Shown here: positions 7,733 through 16,616 of the stretch, one piece after another
Position numbering within the stretch: the first letter of the stretch is position 1
Layout of the letters: each line of letters begins with the position of its first letter
Assembly (NCBI GenBank): GCA_964543235.1
Contig: CAZIXE010000014.1
Span: 9,794-73,793 of the forward strand
DNA: 64,000 nucleotides
Source: JANMMJ01 sp964543235
Lineage (GTDB): Bacteria > Pseudomonadota > Alphaproteobacteria > Rhizobiales > Aestuariivirgaceae
Direction: 5' to 3'
Program-made: the position numbers and the translations under genes
The notes under the pieces: generated by a model
Database searches by the model: none
Seen by the model: only the letters and a program-made list of their open reading frames with translations
Told to the model about the DNA's origin: nothing

Positions 7733-10000
7733 ATGCCGCTCGACACCACCTTCACCAACCAGCAATTCAAGGTCATCGGCACCCGCGTGCTGCGGCCCGA
7801 CGGCATCGACAAGGTGACGGGTCGCGCCAAATACGGCGCCGACGCCTTCGCTCCCGGCCAGCTTGTCGGTCTCATCCTGCGCTCGCCACACGCCCATGCC
7901 CGCATCAGGAAGATCGACACGTCGAAAGCGGAGAAGCTGCCGGGTGTCAAGGCGGTGCTGACCAGCGCCGATCTTCCCGATCTCACCGACGGCGACCGCA
8001 ACATGTATGACATGCTGGAAAACTGCATGGCGCGCGGCAAGGCACTCTATGACGGCCACGCGGTTGCCGCCGTGGCGGCCATCGACATGGCGACCGCCAA
8101 GAAAGCGCTGAAGCTCATCAAGGTCGACTACGAAAAGTTGCCGCATGTCACCGATGTGGATGAGGCAATGAAGCCCGGTGCCCCCGTCATCCACGACAAC
8201 GTCTTTACCGAAGGCGTCGAACCGAAGCCGACCAAGCCGTCAAACGTCTCGAAACGCTCCGAGTTCGGCCACGGCGATGTCGAGGCCGGTTTCCGCGAGG
8301 CGGATGTCATCATCGAGAAGAGCTACCGGACCGAGCAGACGCACCAGGGTTACATCGAACCCCATGCCTGCCTCGCCAATGTCGGGCCCGATGGCCAGGG
8401 CGAACTCTGGGTCACCACCCAGGGCCACTTCGTTTTCCGCAACCAGTGCGCCCAGCTCCTCGGCATGGACATTGCCAAGCTGCGCGTGACCGCCTCGGAG
8501 ATCGGCGGCGGCTTCGGCGGCAAGACCCACATCTGGATGGAACCGGTGGCGCTGGCCCTGTCGCGCAAGGCCAACCGGCCGGTCAAGGTCGTCATGACTC
8601 GCGAGGAGGTGTTCCGCGGTTCCGGTCCGACCTGCTCGACCTCGATCGATGTCAAGATCGGCGCCAAGCGGGACGGCACGATCACCGCGGCCTCCGCCGT
8701 GCTGCGCTACCAGAACGGTGCCTTCCCGGGTCCCTGGGCCGAGCTCGGCGCCATGACCGCCTATGCCTGCTACGACCTGAAGAACGTCAAGACGGTCGCA
8801 TACGAGGTCATTGTGAACCGGCCGAAGGTCGCGGCCTATCGGGCGCCTTCGGCACCCATGGCCGCCTTCGCCGTCGAGAGCACCGTGGACGAGGTCGCCA
8901 AGGCGATCGGCATGGATCCAGTCGACTTCCGCATCAAGAACGCCGCCAAGCAGGGGACCAAGTCGTCATACGGCCCGACCTACGGCCTGATCGGCATCGG
9001 CGCCACGCTGGAGGCGGTGAAGAACCATCCTCACATGAAGGCGCCGCTCGGCAAGAACCAGGGCCGCGGCATGGCCTGCGGCTTCTGGTTCAACTTCGGC
9101 GGCCAGACCTGCACCGATATCAACATCGGCGTCGACGGAACCGTGACGCTGACCGTCGGCACCGTCGATGTGGGCGGCTCGCGGGCCTCTCTGTCGCTGA
9201 TTGCGGCCGAGGAGCTGGGCATCCCCTACGAGCAGGTGAAGTGCAACGTCGCCGACACCGGCACGCTCGGCCACAATGATATGACCGATGGCAGCCGTGG
9301 CACCTTCTCCTCCGGCATGGCCACCGTGCTGGCCGCCCGCAACGCCATCCAGGTCCTGCGCGAACGCGCGGCCAAGATGTGGGAAATCCCGGTCGAGGAC
9401 GTTGTGTGGGAAGACGGCCATGCCAAGGCCAAGGGTGAGGGCCGCGGCAATCTCTCGCCGCTGTCGCTCAAGGAAATCGCCGCGGCGGCGCCCAATACCG
9501 GCGGCCCGATTGCCGGCCATAACGAGATCGTTGCCGACGGTGCTGGCGTGTCCTTTGCCAGCCACATCTGCGATGTCGAGGTTGATCCCGAGACCGGCCG
9601 CACGCGGGTGATCCGCTACACGGTCGTGCAGGATGCCGGCAAGGCGATCCATCCCGACTACGTGGAGGGCCAGTTCCAGGGCGGCGCCGCCCAGGGCATC
9701 GGCTGGGCGCTCAACGAGGAATATGTCTACGGTGCGGATGGCCGCCTGCAGAATCCGGGCTTCCTTGACTACCGCATCCCGGTCTGTTCCGACCTGCCCT
9801 TCATCGACACGCAGATCCTCGAGATTCCCAACCCCAACCACCCCTATGGGGTGCGCGGTGTTGGCGAGACCTCGATCGTGCCGCCGCTGGCGGCGATCGC
9901 CAATGCCGTGTCGAATGCGTTTGGCGTGCGCATGACCCATGTGCCGATGTCGCCGCCGCGCATCCTCAAGGCCCTTGAGGAGGCCGGCAAGGCTGCCTGA
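7733..10000 (+). CDS. Xanthine-dehydrogenase-type hydroxylase, molybdopterin subunit
   Basis: The large catalytic subunit, binding the molybdenum-cytosine-dinucleotide type cofactor in this family. It opens with the a/b-hammerhead domain (VIGTRVLRPDGIDKVTG) and contains SEIGGGFGGKTHIWMEP in the cofactor domain. It ends with RGVGETSIVPPLAAIANAV, whose GVGE glutamate is the family's catalytic base. Where CO dehydrogenases have AYxCSFR (form I) or AYRGAGR (form II), this protein reads AAYRAPSAPMAAF, so it is neither type. It more probably hydroxylates an N-heterocycle or an aldehyde. Its stop overlaps the start of the MoaD/ThiS-like gene. Length of 755 residues is typical. Confidence 0.9.
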   Translation: MPLDTTFTNQQFKVIGTRVLRPDGIDKVTGRAKYGADAFAPGQLVGLILRSPHAHARIRKIDTSKAEKLPGVKAVLTSADLPDLTDGDRNMYDMLENCMARGKALYDGHAVAAVAAIDMATAKKALKLIKVDYEKLPHVTDVDEAMKPGAPVIHDNVFTEGVEPKPTKPSNVSKRSEFGHGDVEAGFREADVIIEKSYRTEQTHQGYIEPHACLANVGPDGQGELWVTTQGHFVFRNQCAQLLGMDIAKLRVTASEIGGGFGGKTHIWMEPVALALSRKANRPVKVVMTREEVFRGSGPTCSTSIDVKIGAKRDGTITAASAVLRYQNGAFPGPWAELGAMTAYACYDLKNVKTVAYEVIVNRPKVAAYRAPSAPMAAFAVESTVDEVAKAIGMDPVDFRIKNAAKQGTKSSYGPTYGLIGIGATLEAVKNHPHMKAPLGKNQGRGMACGFWFNFGGQTCTDINIGVDGTVTLTVGTVDVGGSRASLSLIAAEELGIPYEQVKCNVADTGTLGHNDMTDGSRGTFSSGMATVLAARNAIQVLRERAAKMWEIPVEDVVWEDGHAKAKGEGRGNLSPLSLKEIAAAAPNTGGPIAGHNEIVADGAGVSFASHICDVEVDPETGRTRVIRYTVVQDAGKAIHPDYVEGQFQGGAAQGIGWALNEEYVYGADGRLQNPGFLDYRIPVCSDLPFIDTQILEIPNPNHPYGVRGVGETSIVPPLAAIANAVSNAFGVRMTHVPMSPPRILKALEEAGKAA

Positions 10001-10245
10001 TGGTTCAGGTCAATCTGTGGGGGTCGCTCAGGCCGTCGGCCGGCGGGGCGGCCTTCATTGTCATTGAGGCCCAGACCATCCGCGAACTGTTCCGCAAGCT
10101 TGCCGAGCAGTATCCGGGCATGAAGCTCCATATCGACCGCGGTCTCGCGGTGTCGATCAACGGCCGCATCTGGCGCGACAATTGGGACGAGACGATTCCG
10201 GACGGTGCGGAAGTCTATCTCCTGCCCCGTATCCAGGGCGGATAG
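10000..10245 (+). CDS. MoaD/ThiS-family sulfur-carrier-like protein
   Basis: An 81-residue protein with a beta-grasp pattern and a C-terminal Gly-Gly (ending LLPRIQGG), the hallmark of MoaD/ThiS sulfur carriers. PDGAEVYLLPRIQGG matches the usual C-terminal block. The ATG overlaps the stop of the molybdopterin subunit (TGATGG), so it is the last gene of the hydroxylase operon. It may feed sulfur to the molybdopterin of this enzyme or donate the terminal sulfido ligand. No MoaE or activating enzyme lies next to it, so its partner is unknown. Confidence 0.75.
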   Translation: MVQVNLWGSLRPSAGGAAFIVIEAQTIRELFRKLAEQYPGMKLHIDRGLAVSINGRIWRDNWDETIPDGAEVYLLPRIQGG

Positions 10246-10247
10246 AT

Positions 10248-11831
10248 TTATTCCGCGGCCAGCCGCACCGCCGGGCTTGCGGCCCTGACCTCGCGCGACA
10301 CATGCGCCTCGAAGGCGGCAAAGTTCTTGACGAACATGTCGACCAGGCGGGCGGCCTGCGCATCATAGGCGCGGGCGTCTGTCCAGGTTTCGCGGGGATT
10401 GAGCATTGTTGAATCAACGCCCTCCACCCGGGTGGGTACGGCAAAGCCGAAATTTGGATCGGTGCGCATCGCGGCTTGGGCAAGCTGGCCGTCGAGGGCG
10501 GCCGCGAGGAGGCGCCGAGTATCGGCAATGGGCATGCGGTGACCGGTGCCATAGGGTCCGCCCGTCCAGCCGGTATTGACGAGCCAGCAGGTGACCTTGT
10601 GCTTGGCGATGAGTTCCTTGAGGAGATCGCCATAGACACCGGGGTGGCGCGGAATGAAGGGCGCGCCGAAGCACGTCGAGAAGGTTGCCTGCGGTTCGCT
10701 CACCCCGCGCTCCGTGCCCGCCACCTTGGCCGTATAGCCCGACAGGAAATGGTACATCGCCTGCGCCGGCGTGAGCTTTGCGATCGGCGGCAGCACACCG
10801 AAGGCATCGGCCGTCAGCATCACGATGTTGCGGGGCGTGGCTGCCATGCCATGACGGCTGGCATTGGCGATGAAGTGAATGGGATAAGCCGCACGTGTGT
10901 TTTCGGTGCGGGTGCCGTCGTCGAAATCGATCTCCCGGCTCACCGGATCCATCGCGACGTTTTCCAGCACCGTGCCCCAGCGCTGCGTCGTGGCATGGAT
11001 GGCGGGCTCGGCTTCCGCCGACAGCTTGATGACCTTGGCATAGCAGCCCGCTTCGAAATTGAAGATGCCGTGCGGCCCCCAGCCATGCTCGTCATCGCCG
11101 ATCAGGATGCGGGCCGGATCGGCGGACAGCGTGGTCTTTCCGGTGCCGGAAAGCCCGAAGAAGATGGCGCTCTTGCCGTCACGGGTCATGTTGGCGGAAC
11201 AGTGCATCGGCATGATGCCCTGCTCGGGCAGGAGGTAGTTGAGAACCGTAAACACCGCCTTCTTCATCTCGCCGCCATATTGCGTGCCGCCGATCAGCAC
11301 CAGTCCGCGGGCCAGGTCGATGGCGATCACCGTCTCGCTGCGGGTTCCGTGCCGCGCCGGATCGGCCTTGAAGGAGGGCAGGTCGATCACCGTGAACCGC
11401 GGCACGAAGCTCGCGCCGTCGGTCGCTGCGAACAGCAGGTTGCGGATGAACAGGGCATGCCAGGCATATTCGCAGATCATCCGTACCGGCAGCCGGCAGG
11501 CGGGATCGGCACCGGCAAAGAGCTCCTGGACGTAGAGCGCCCTGCCACTGGCATGTGCCGCGAAGTCCTGCAGGAGGAGATCGAAATGGGCCCGGCTCAT
11601 GGGCCGGTTGTTGTGCCACCAGATCGTATCTTCCGTTTGGGCATCACGGACGATGAACTTGTCCTGTGGCGACCGCCCGGTATGCGGGCCGGTCTCGACC
11701 ACCAGCGCGCCCCCGGCTGCGATCCTGGCTTCGCCGCGGGCGACCGCTGCCTCATAGAGCGCCGCCGTGTTCAGGTTCCAGGCCGCAGCTGCCGCATTTA
11801 GGTGCTGATCGCCGAGTTCGAGTGTCGCCAT
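10248..11831 (-). CDS. pckA: Phosphoenolpyruvate carboxykinase (ATP)
   Basis: PckA converts oxaloacetate and ATP to phosphoenolpyruvate, CO2 and ADP, the first committed step of gluconeogenesis. The 527-residue product contains the P-loop GLSGTGKTTLSADP, the metal-binding IGDDEHGW block and the RNIVMLTADAFGVLPPI block, all characteristic of the ATP-dependent class. It is convergent with the MoaD-like gene, with two bases between the stops. It lies next to the chvI-chvG-hprK-PTS block. That neighbourhood is conserved in Rhizobiales, where ChvI/ChvG is reported to influence pckA expression. The ATG at 11831 is preceded by an AGGAG-like site. Confidence 0.97.
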   Translation of the reverse strand: MATLELGDQHLNAAAAAWNLNTAALYEAAVARGEARIAAGGALVVETGPHTGRSPQDKFIVRDAQTEDTIWWHNNRPMSRAHFDLLLQDFAAHASGRALYVQELFAGADPACRLPVRMICEYAWHALFIRNLLFAATDGASFVPRFTVIDLPSFKADPARHGTRSETVIAIDLARGLVLIGGTQYGGEMKKAVFTVLNYLLPEQGIMPMHCSANMTRDGKSAIFFGLSGTGKTTLSADPARILIGDDEHGWGPHGIFNFEAGCYAKVIKLSAEAEPAIHATTQRWGTVLENVAMDPVSREIDFDDGTRTENTRAAYPIHFIANASRHGMAATPRNIVMLTADAFGVLPPIAKLTPAQAMYHFLSGYTAKVAGTERGVSEPQATFSTCFGAPFIPRHPGVYGDLLKELIAKHKVTCWLVNTGWTGGPYGTGHRMPIADTRRLLAAALDGQLAQAAMRTDPNFGFAVPTRVEGVDSTMLNPRETWTDARAYDAQAARLVDMFVKNFAAFEAHVSREVRAASPAVRLAAE

Positions 11832-11955
11832 CGCATGCTCCTGCCGAACGGGCCTCGAACATAATCGGCAATCTGATGGTGAACAAGCAGTCTATCGATG
11901 AAAAGCTAAGATATGATCAACAAGATGCGGTATCGAATATCAGCAGAAGATGTTT

Positions 11956-12681
11956 TTACATCATCCTTGCTTGCCGCGCGAGACCGGCAAGCTTGCAACG
12001 CAGGGCTTCGCCCGAGGCGACCCGCTGATCAAACTCAAGCCGCAGCGCCACCTCGCCCGCCACCAGATCGCAGCCGTCAGGATCGATCGCCCTGATTTTC
12101 CATCCGCGTTGCGGGGCCTTGAGCAGTCGCGTGGCGATCAGTTCGACCGCTTCGGCATGATCCCCGTTCATGTGCTCGACCGCCGCTGCTTCGAGTTCCT
12201 CCCATCCTGCCGCCGAGGGAAAGACTTCATCGGCCGGCAGCGTTTCGATGCGGCCAAACCCCGCCACCGCATGGACACGCTCCGGCCGCAGCCGCCAGAA
12301 CGCGAAATCCGAGAAGCCGATATAGGTTTCGGCGGCCGGATGCCGGGCAAGATAGCGGACCCGCACGGCGCCGCCGCTGGCCGGTTCAAAGCGCCCCATG
12401 ACAGTGACCCGCGCCCCTGTCAGCGCATCGCCCTCGGCCGGAACCTCGGCAACCATGATGCTGCCTTGCGGGTTGCTGCTCAGGTTTCGCGTGTGCCAGG
12501 CCAGGGTGGAAACGAAAATGATGGGAAGGCCGGCAACATCGGTTGCAATATTGACGAGTGACACATAAGGCCCGCCATCCTCTTGATTTATCGTGCCAAG
12601 GCTGGCTGTCCGCGCCCGCCTCAGCAGCCGGCGCGCAGCATCGCCGCTGAAACTCCTGGGTTTTTGCGCCATATTTGCCAT
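11956..12681 (-). CDS. HugZ-like pyridoxamine-phosphate-oxidase-fold protein with DUF2470 domain
   Basis: A split-barrel flavin/heme-binding type protein. The N-terminal PPOX-like domain (about residues 10-150: ASLGTINQEDGGPYVSLVN, LPIIFVSTLAWHTRNL) is followed by a C-terminal DUF2470 domain marked by EHMNGDHAEAVELI. This architecture is shared with HugZ-type heme-degrading proteins, so heme or flavin chemistry is possible, but no catalytic residue proves it. I place the start at the ATG at 12681; a GTG at 12687 and an ATG at 12672 are alternatives, and the ribosome site does not decide. It is divergent from chvI, with about 100 bases between them. A small GATGT-TTTT-ACATC hairpin spans its stop codon. 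Confidence 0.82.
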   Translation of the reverse strand: MANMAQKPRSFSGDAARRLLRRARTASLGTINQEDGGPYVSLVNIATDVAGLPIIFVSTLAWHTRNLSSNPQGSIMVAEVPAEGDALTGARVTVMGRFEPASGGAVRVRYLARHPAAETYIGFSDFAFWRLRPERVHAVAGFGRIETLPADEVFPSAAGWEELEAAAVEHMNGDHAEAVELIATRLLKAPQRGWKIRAIDPDGCDLVAGEVALRLEFDQRVASGEALRCKLAGLARQARMM

Positions 12682-12787
12682 TGTCACCGGGCCCGCCCGC
12701 TCCTATGTCCTATGCAGCCGTCACAATTTGTTCCAGTTTGGTCCTTATCTGGCGGCTTCGGGGCCTCAATCAAGGACGAAAATCGAC

Positions 12788-13486
12788 ATGCCGACAATCG
12801 CGCTGGTTGACGACGACCGCAACATCCTCACTTCGGTCGGAATGACGCTCGAGGCTGAGGGCTATCAGGTCCAGAAATACACCGATGGCGCTGCCGCCCT
12901 GACCGGCCTGCAGGATTCGCCGCCCGACATGGCGATCTTCGATATCAAGATGCCGCGCATGGACGGCATGGAACTGCTCCGCCGCATCCGCCAGAAGACC
13001 GACCTCCCGGTGATCTTCCTGACCTCGAAGGACGACGAGATCGACGAATTGTTCGGCCTCAAGATGGGGGCCGACGATTTCATCAAGAAACCGTTCTCGC
13101 AGCGCCTGCTGGTCGAGCGCGTCAAGGCGGTGCTGCGCCGCTCGGCAACCCGCGATACCCAGCAGCAGCCGGCCGAGGCCGCCAAGATCATCGAGCGGGG
13201 CAAGCTGGTGATGGACCCCGACCGCCATTCCTGCACCTGGGACGGCAAGCCCGTGACGCTCACCGTCACCGAGTTCCTGATCCTGCAATCCTTGGCCCAG
13301 CGCCCCGGCATCGTGAAGAGCCGCGACGCCCTCATGGACGCCGCCTACGACGACCAGGTCTATGTCGATGACCGCACCATCGACAGCCACATCAAGCGGT
13401 TGCGCAAGAAGTTCAAGGCCGTCGACGAAGCCTTCGAATCCATTGAAACCCTTTATGGAGTGGGCTACCGCTTCAAGGAAGCCTGA
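12788..13486 (+). CDS. chvI: Response regulator ChvI
   Basis: An OmpR-family response regulator of 232 residues. The receiver domain has the acidic pair DDD at 8-10, the phosphorylation site Asp52 in FDIKMPRMDG and the conserved Lys in FIKKPF. The C-terminal winged helix contains VTLTVTEFLILQSLAQRPG and ends GVGYRFKEA. In Rhizobiales, ChvG-ChvI (ExoS-ChvI) controls envelope, exopolysaccharide, acid-response and host-interaction genes. The ATG at 12788 is the start of homology; an upstream extension of the same frame looks non-coding. chvG follows 22 bases downstream. Confidence 0.95.
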   Translation: MPTIALVDDDRNILTSVGMTLEAEGYQVQKYTDGAAALTGLQDSPPDMAIFDIKMPRMDGMELLRRIRQKTDLPVIFLTSKDDEIDELFGLKMGADDFIKKPFSQRLLVERVKAVLRRSATRDTQQQPAEAAKIIERGKLVMDPDRHSCTWDGKPVTLTVTEFLILQSLAQRPGIVKSRDALMDAAYDDQVYVDDRTIDSHIKRLRKKFKAVDEAFESIETLYGVGYRFKEA

Positions 13487-13508
13487 ACTTCCCGCGGGGC
13501 CGACCTGA

Positions 13509-15323
13509 ATGCTCCAGAAGGTGAATGCCGCCGACAGTCCCGACCGCGACACTGACGAATCCGCAACGGTAGAACCGCTCGCAGAAGGATCGCGCGGGCT
13601 GGCCTGGTGGCTCCACCGGCTGGCACCGGCCAGGCTGACCAGCCGCATCGTCATTCTCAACATCGCCGGCCTGGTCATACTCGTTGCCGGCATCCTCTAT
13701 TTCAATCAGTTCCGCCAGGGCCTGATCGATGCCAGGGTGCAGTCGATGATGACCCAGGCCCATATCATAGCCGCGGCCATCGCCGGTTCCGCCAATGCCG
13801 ATGCCGGCTCCATCGTCATCGATCCCGATGCCCTGATCGAGTCGCGCGACGATACCCGCCCGGATGCCGAGGACCTGTCCGAACTGGGCTTTCCCATCGA
13901 CCCCGAGAACGCCGGGCCGGTGCTGCGGCGGCTCTTGTCCAATTCGACGGTGCGCGCCAGGATCATCGACCCGGACGGCAATCTCATCGTCGATTCGCGC
14001 TTTCTCTATGGCCGCGGCGAGATCATCCAGACCGACCTGCCGCCCATCAATGCCCCGCCCGAGAACCGGCTGTATCGCTGGTGGCGCGATGTCTCCGGCT
14101 GGCTGTCGGCCAGCGAGTACCCGTTGCAGCGCGAATACGGGCTCGATAACGGCAAGGAGTTCGGCGAAGTGCGTGCCGCCCTGATCGGCGCTTCGGTCAG
14201 CGTCGTCAGGGTCAACGAGAAGAACGAGATCATCGTATCCGTTGCCGTTCCCATCCAGCGCTTCCGCGCCGTCCTTGGCGCCCTGGTCCTGTCGACGACG
14301 GGCGGCGAGATTGATGATGTTCTGCGGGCCGAACGCCGCATCGTCCTGTTCACCTTTGCGCTCGTCGCCCTGGTCACCATCCTGCTCTCTGTCCTCCTCG
14401 CCGGCACCATTGCCGAGCCCATCAGGCGGCTCGCGGCCGCGGCGGAACGGGTGCGGCGCGGCATCGACAAGCGCGTCGAGATCCCCGATTTCACGCAACG
14501 GCGCGATGAAATCGGGCATCTGTCCGGCGCCCTACGGGACATGACGAATGCCCTCTACAACCGCATTGACGCCATCGAGGCCTTCGCGGCTGACGTCTCG
14601 CACGAGCTCAAGAATCCGCTGACCTCGCTGCGCAGTGCCGTCGAGACCTTTCCCTTTGTCAAAAGCGACGAGCAGCGCGAACGGCTGATCGACATCATCA
14701 AGGCTGACGTCAAGCGCCTCGACCGCCTGATTACCGACATTTCCGATGCCTCGCGTCTCGATGCCGAATTGGCCCGTGCCGTCGCCGCTCCCGTCGACAT
14801 GGCAAGGCTCCTCGATGCCCTGGTGTCGCTGGCCAATGAGGTGAGGAATGAGGGCCAGCCCGAGATCCGCCTCGATATCGCGCCGGCCCCCATGGCCGTG
14901 TCGCAGGAACATGCCTTTACCGTACTCGGCCACGACACCCGTCTCGGCCAGGTGGTGCGGAACCTCCTCGACAATGCCCAGTCCTTCTCGCCGGCGAATG
15001 GCACGATCCGTGTCCGCCTGCGCCGCCTGAAGGACCAGATCGAGTTTCGCGTCGAGGATGAGGGACCTGGTATCCGTACCGACAATCTCGAGAAGATTTT
15101 CGACCGGTTCTACACCGACCGGCCCGAGACCGCCTTCGGCAAGAACTCCGGGCTCGGCCTGTCGATTTCCAAGCAGATCGTCGAGGCCCATCGCGGTCGG
15201 ATCTGGGCGGAAAACCGTTATGGGCGAGCTGCCAGCGGCGGCGAGCGCCCGGTCCTGGGCGCGCGCTTCATCGTGCGCATCCCCGCCGTGCCCGACAACT
15301 GGTCTCCCGCTGACGAAGCCTGA
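13509..15323 (+). CDS. chvG: Sensor histidine kinase ChvG (ExoS)
   Basis: The membrane sensor partner of ChvI, 604 residues. There is a membrane segment near residues 46-66 (IVILNIAGLVILVAGILYF), a large periplasmic domain, and a second membrane segment near 280-300 leading into HAMP. These are followed by the HisKA box ADVSHELKNPLTSL, the N box NLLDNAQSF and the G boxes VEDEGPGI and NSGLGLSISKQIVEAH. Domain order and size match ChvG. In the family a periplasmic inhibitor (ExoR) silences it, but no exoR is in this window. hprK starts four bases after its stop, so signalling and PTS genes are probably co-transcribed. Confidence 0.95.
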   Translation: MLQKVNAADSPDRDTDESATVEPLAEGSRGLAWWLHRLAPARLTSRIVILNIAGLVILVAGILYFNQFRQGLIDARVQSMMTQAHIIAAAIAGSANADAGSIVIDPDALIESRDDTRPDAEDLSELGFPIDPENAGPVLRRLLSNSTVRARIIDPDGNLIVDSRFLYGRGEIIQTDLPPINAPPENRLYRWWRDVSGWLSASEYPLQREYGLDNGKEFGEVRAALIGASVSVVRVNEKNEIIVSVAVPIQRFRAVLGALVLSTTGGEIDDVLRAERRIVLFTFALVALVTILLSVLLAGTIAEPIRRLAAAAERVRRGIDKRVEIPDFTQRRDEIGHLSGALRDMTNALYNRIDAIEAFAADVSHELKNPLTSLRSAVETFPFVKSDEQRERLIDIIKADVKRLDRLITDISDASRLDAELARAVAAPVDMARLLDALVSLANEVRNEGQPEIRLDIAPAPMAVSQEHAFTVLGHDTRLGQVVRNLLDNAQSFSPANGTIRVRLRRLKDQIEFRVEDEGPGIRTDNLEKIFDRFYTDRPETAFGKNSGLGLSISKQIVEAHRGRIWAENRYGRAASGGERPVLGARFIVRIPAVPDNWSPADEA

Positions 15324-15327
15324 TGGC

Positions 15328-15813
15328 ATGGAGGAGACGCTTGTTCACGGCACCTGCATTGTCCTGGGCAGCTTCGGCATATTGATCCAGGGGCCGCCGG
15401 GCTCGGGCAAGTCCGATCTGGCCCTGCGCCTGCTCGACCAGCCCGGCTGCGGCCACGGCGACACGCCGCTTGCCGCAAGGCTCGTGGCCGACGACCAGGT
15501 GCTCGTCCGCCGGGAGGGGCCGGAGCTCTGGGCCCGGGCCCCTGCAACCATCGAGAATCTCATGGAAATCAGAGGCCTCGGCATTGTCACGGTGAAAGCC
15601 GCCGCGGCCACCAGACTTGTACTGATTGTAAGGATTTCGGCCGCTGAAACCATAGATCGCATGCCAGAGCTGGCGGCCTGCAGGGCCGAAATGCTGGGCG
15701 TCAGCCTGCCGCTGGTGTTCATCGATCCCGCCCAGCCCTCGGCGCCGGCCAGGCTCCGGTCCGCCATCCTGCACCTGTTCGGCAGCCCGGACGCCGGCGC
15801 TTCTCCGGGATGA
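15328..15813 (+). CDS. hprK: HPr kinase/phosphorylase, short alphaproteobacterial form
   Basis: A 161-residue protein corresponding to the C-terminal catalytic half of HprK only. The P-loop is QGPPGSGKSDLALRLL (about residues 17-32), and the later ENLMEIRGLGIVTV matches the HprK capping segment. The short form without the N-terminal domain is normal in alphaproteobacteria. It phosphorylates a serine of HPr and links the regulatory PTS to carbon and nitrogen status. The ATG at 15328 lies four bases after the chvG stop. The EIIA and HPr genes follow, giving the usual regulatory PTS without a sugar permease. Confidence 0.93.
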   Translation: MEETLVHGTCIVLGSFGILIQGPPGSGKSDLALRLLDQPGCGHGDTPLAARLVADDQVLVRREGPELWARAPATIENLMEIRGLGIVTVKAAAATRLVLIVRISAAETIDRMPELAACRAEMLGVSLPLVFIDPAQPSAPARLRSAILHLFGSPDAGASPG

Positions 15814-15880
15814 AAATTGTTGCAGTGCGAAGTCATTCTGGGCAATGTTCCGGCCCCATCGCGGAGGAGTATCGGCGAGT

Positions 15881-16279
15881 ATGATTGGGTTGGTGTTGGT
15901 CACACACGGCCGCCTCGCGGAGGAGTTCAAATCGGCGCTGGAGCACGTGGTCGGATCGCAACCGAATCTCGAGACCGTAGCAATCGGGCCTGACGACAAT
16001 ATGGATGCCCGCCGCAAGGACATCCAGGACGCCGTCGACCGTGTCGAATCCGGTGCCGGCGTCATCGTGCTGACCGACATGTTCGGCGGCACGCCGTCCA
16101 ATCTGGCAATCTCCCTTCTGAGCAACGGCAAGGTGGAAGTCCTGGCGGGGCTGAACCTGCCCATGCTGGTCAAGCTGGCCCGGATCCGCAGGGAAAGTCC
16201 GCTCGACAAGGCAGCCCTCCTGGCACAGGAGGCAGGGCGGAAATACATCACGGTCGCGAGCCAGTTCCTGAAGGACTGA
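15881..16279 (+). CDS. PTS EIIA component, mannose family (regulatory PTS)
   Basis: A 132-residue EIIA(Man)-type domain. The phosphorylated histidine is in GLVLVTHGRLAEEF (His9), and the second conserved block VLTDMFGGTPSNLAI is intact. No EIIB, EIIC or EIID gene accompanies it, so it belongs to a regulatory phosphotransfer chain and not to a sugar uptake system. The ATG at 15881 is preceded by GCGGAGGAG at a slightly long spacing. HPr begins five bases after its stop. Confidence 0.93.
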   Translation: MIGLVLVTHGRLAEEFKSALEHVVGSQPNLETVAIGPDDNMDARRKDIQDAVDRVESGAGVIVLTDMFGGTPSNLAISLLSNGKVEVLAGLNLPMLVKLARIRRESPLDKAALLAQEAGRKYITVASQFLKD

Positions 16280-16283
16280 GGGA

Positions 16284-16559
16284 ATGGAAGAACCGCTGAT
16301 CCGCACCCTCCCGATCATCAACAGCCGCGGCCTCCATGCCCGTGCGTCAGCAAAGTTCGTGAAATGCGCCGAACAATTCGAAGCCGATATTTCCGTCGAA
16401 CGCGACGGGCAGCGGGTTCCCGGCACGTCGATCATGGGCCTCATGATGCTGGCGGCTTCGCAGGGAACCACGATTCAGGTGACCGCCAGGGGGCCGCAGG
16501 CCGCCCAGGCGCTCTCGGCACTGGAGGCCCTTGTCGCCGATCGCTTCGGCGAAGAGTGA
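16284..16559 (+). CDS. ptsH: Phosphocarrier protein HPr
   Basis: A 91-residue HPr. The phosphohistidine is in INSRGLHARASAKFVK (His18). The regulatory serine targeted by HprK lies in GTSIMGLMMLAAS. HPr accepts phosphate from EI and passes it to the EIIA encoded just upstream. No ptsI/ptsP gene is in the window. Its place at the end of chvI-chvG-hprK-EIIA-HPr is the conserved Rhizobiales order. Confidence 0.94.
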   Translation: MEEPLIRTLPIINSRGLHARASAKFVKCAEQFEADISVERDGQRVPGTSIMGLMMLAASQGTTIQVTARGPQAAQALSALEALVADRFGEE

Positions 16560-16616
16560 TCCGCCTTCACGGCGACGTGTAATGTATCTCAGCCCGAATG
16601 ATGATTGACTGGGAGC

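Noticed and set aside
7733..10000. Aerobic carbon monoxide dehydrogenase
   Set aside because: The active-site loop is AYRAPSAP, not AYxCSFR (form I) or AYRGAGR (form II).
10476..11801. 441-codon open frame on the plus strand opposite pckA
   Set aside because: It is a mirror frame of a clear pckA gene; the translation is rich in Arg, Gly and His with no domain, as expected for antisense frames in high-GC DNA.
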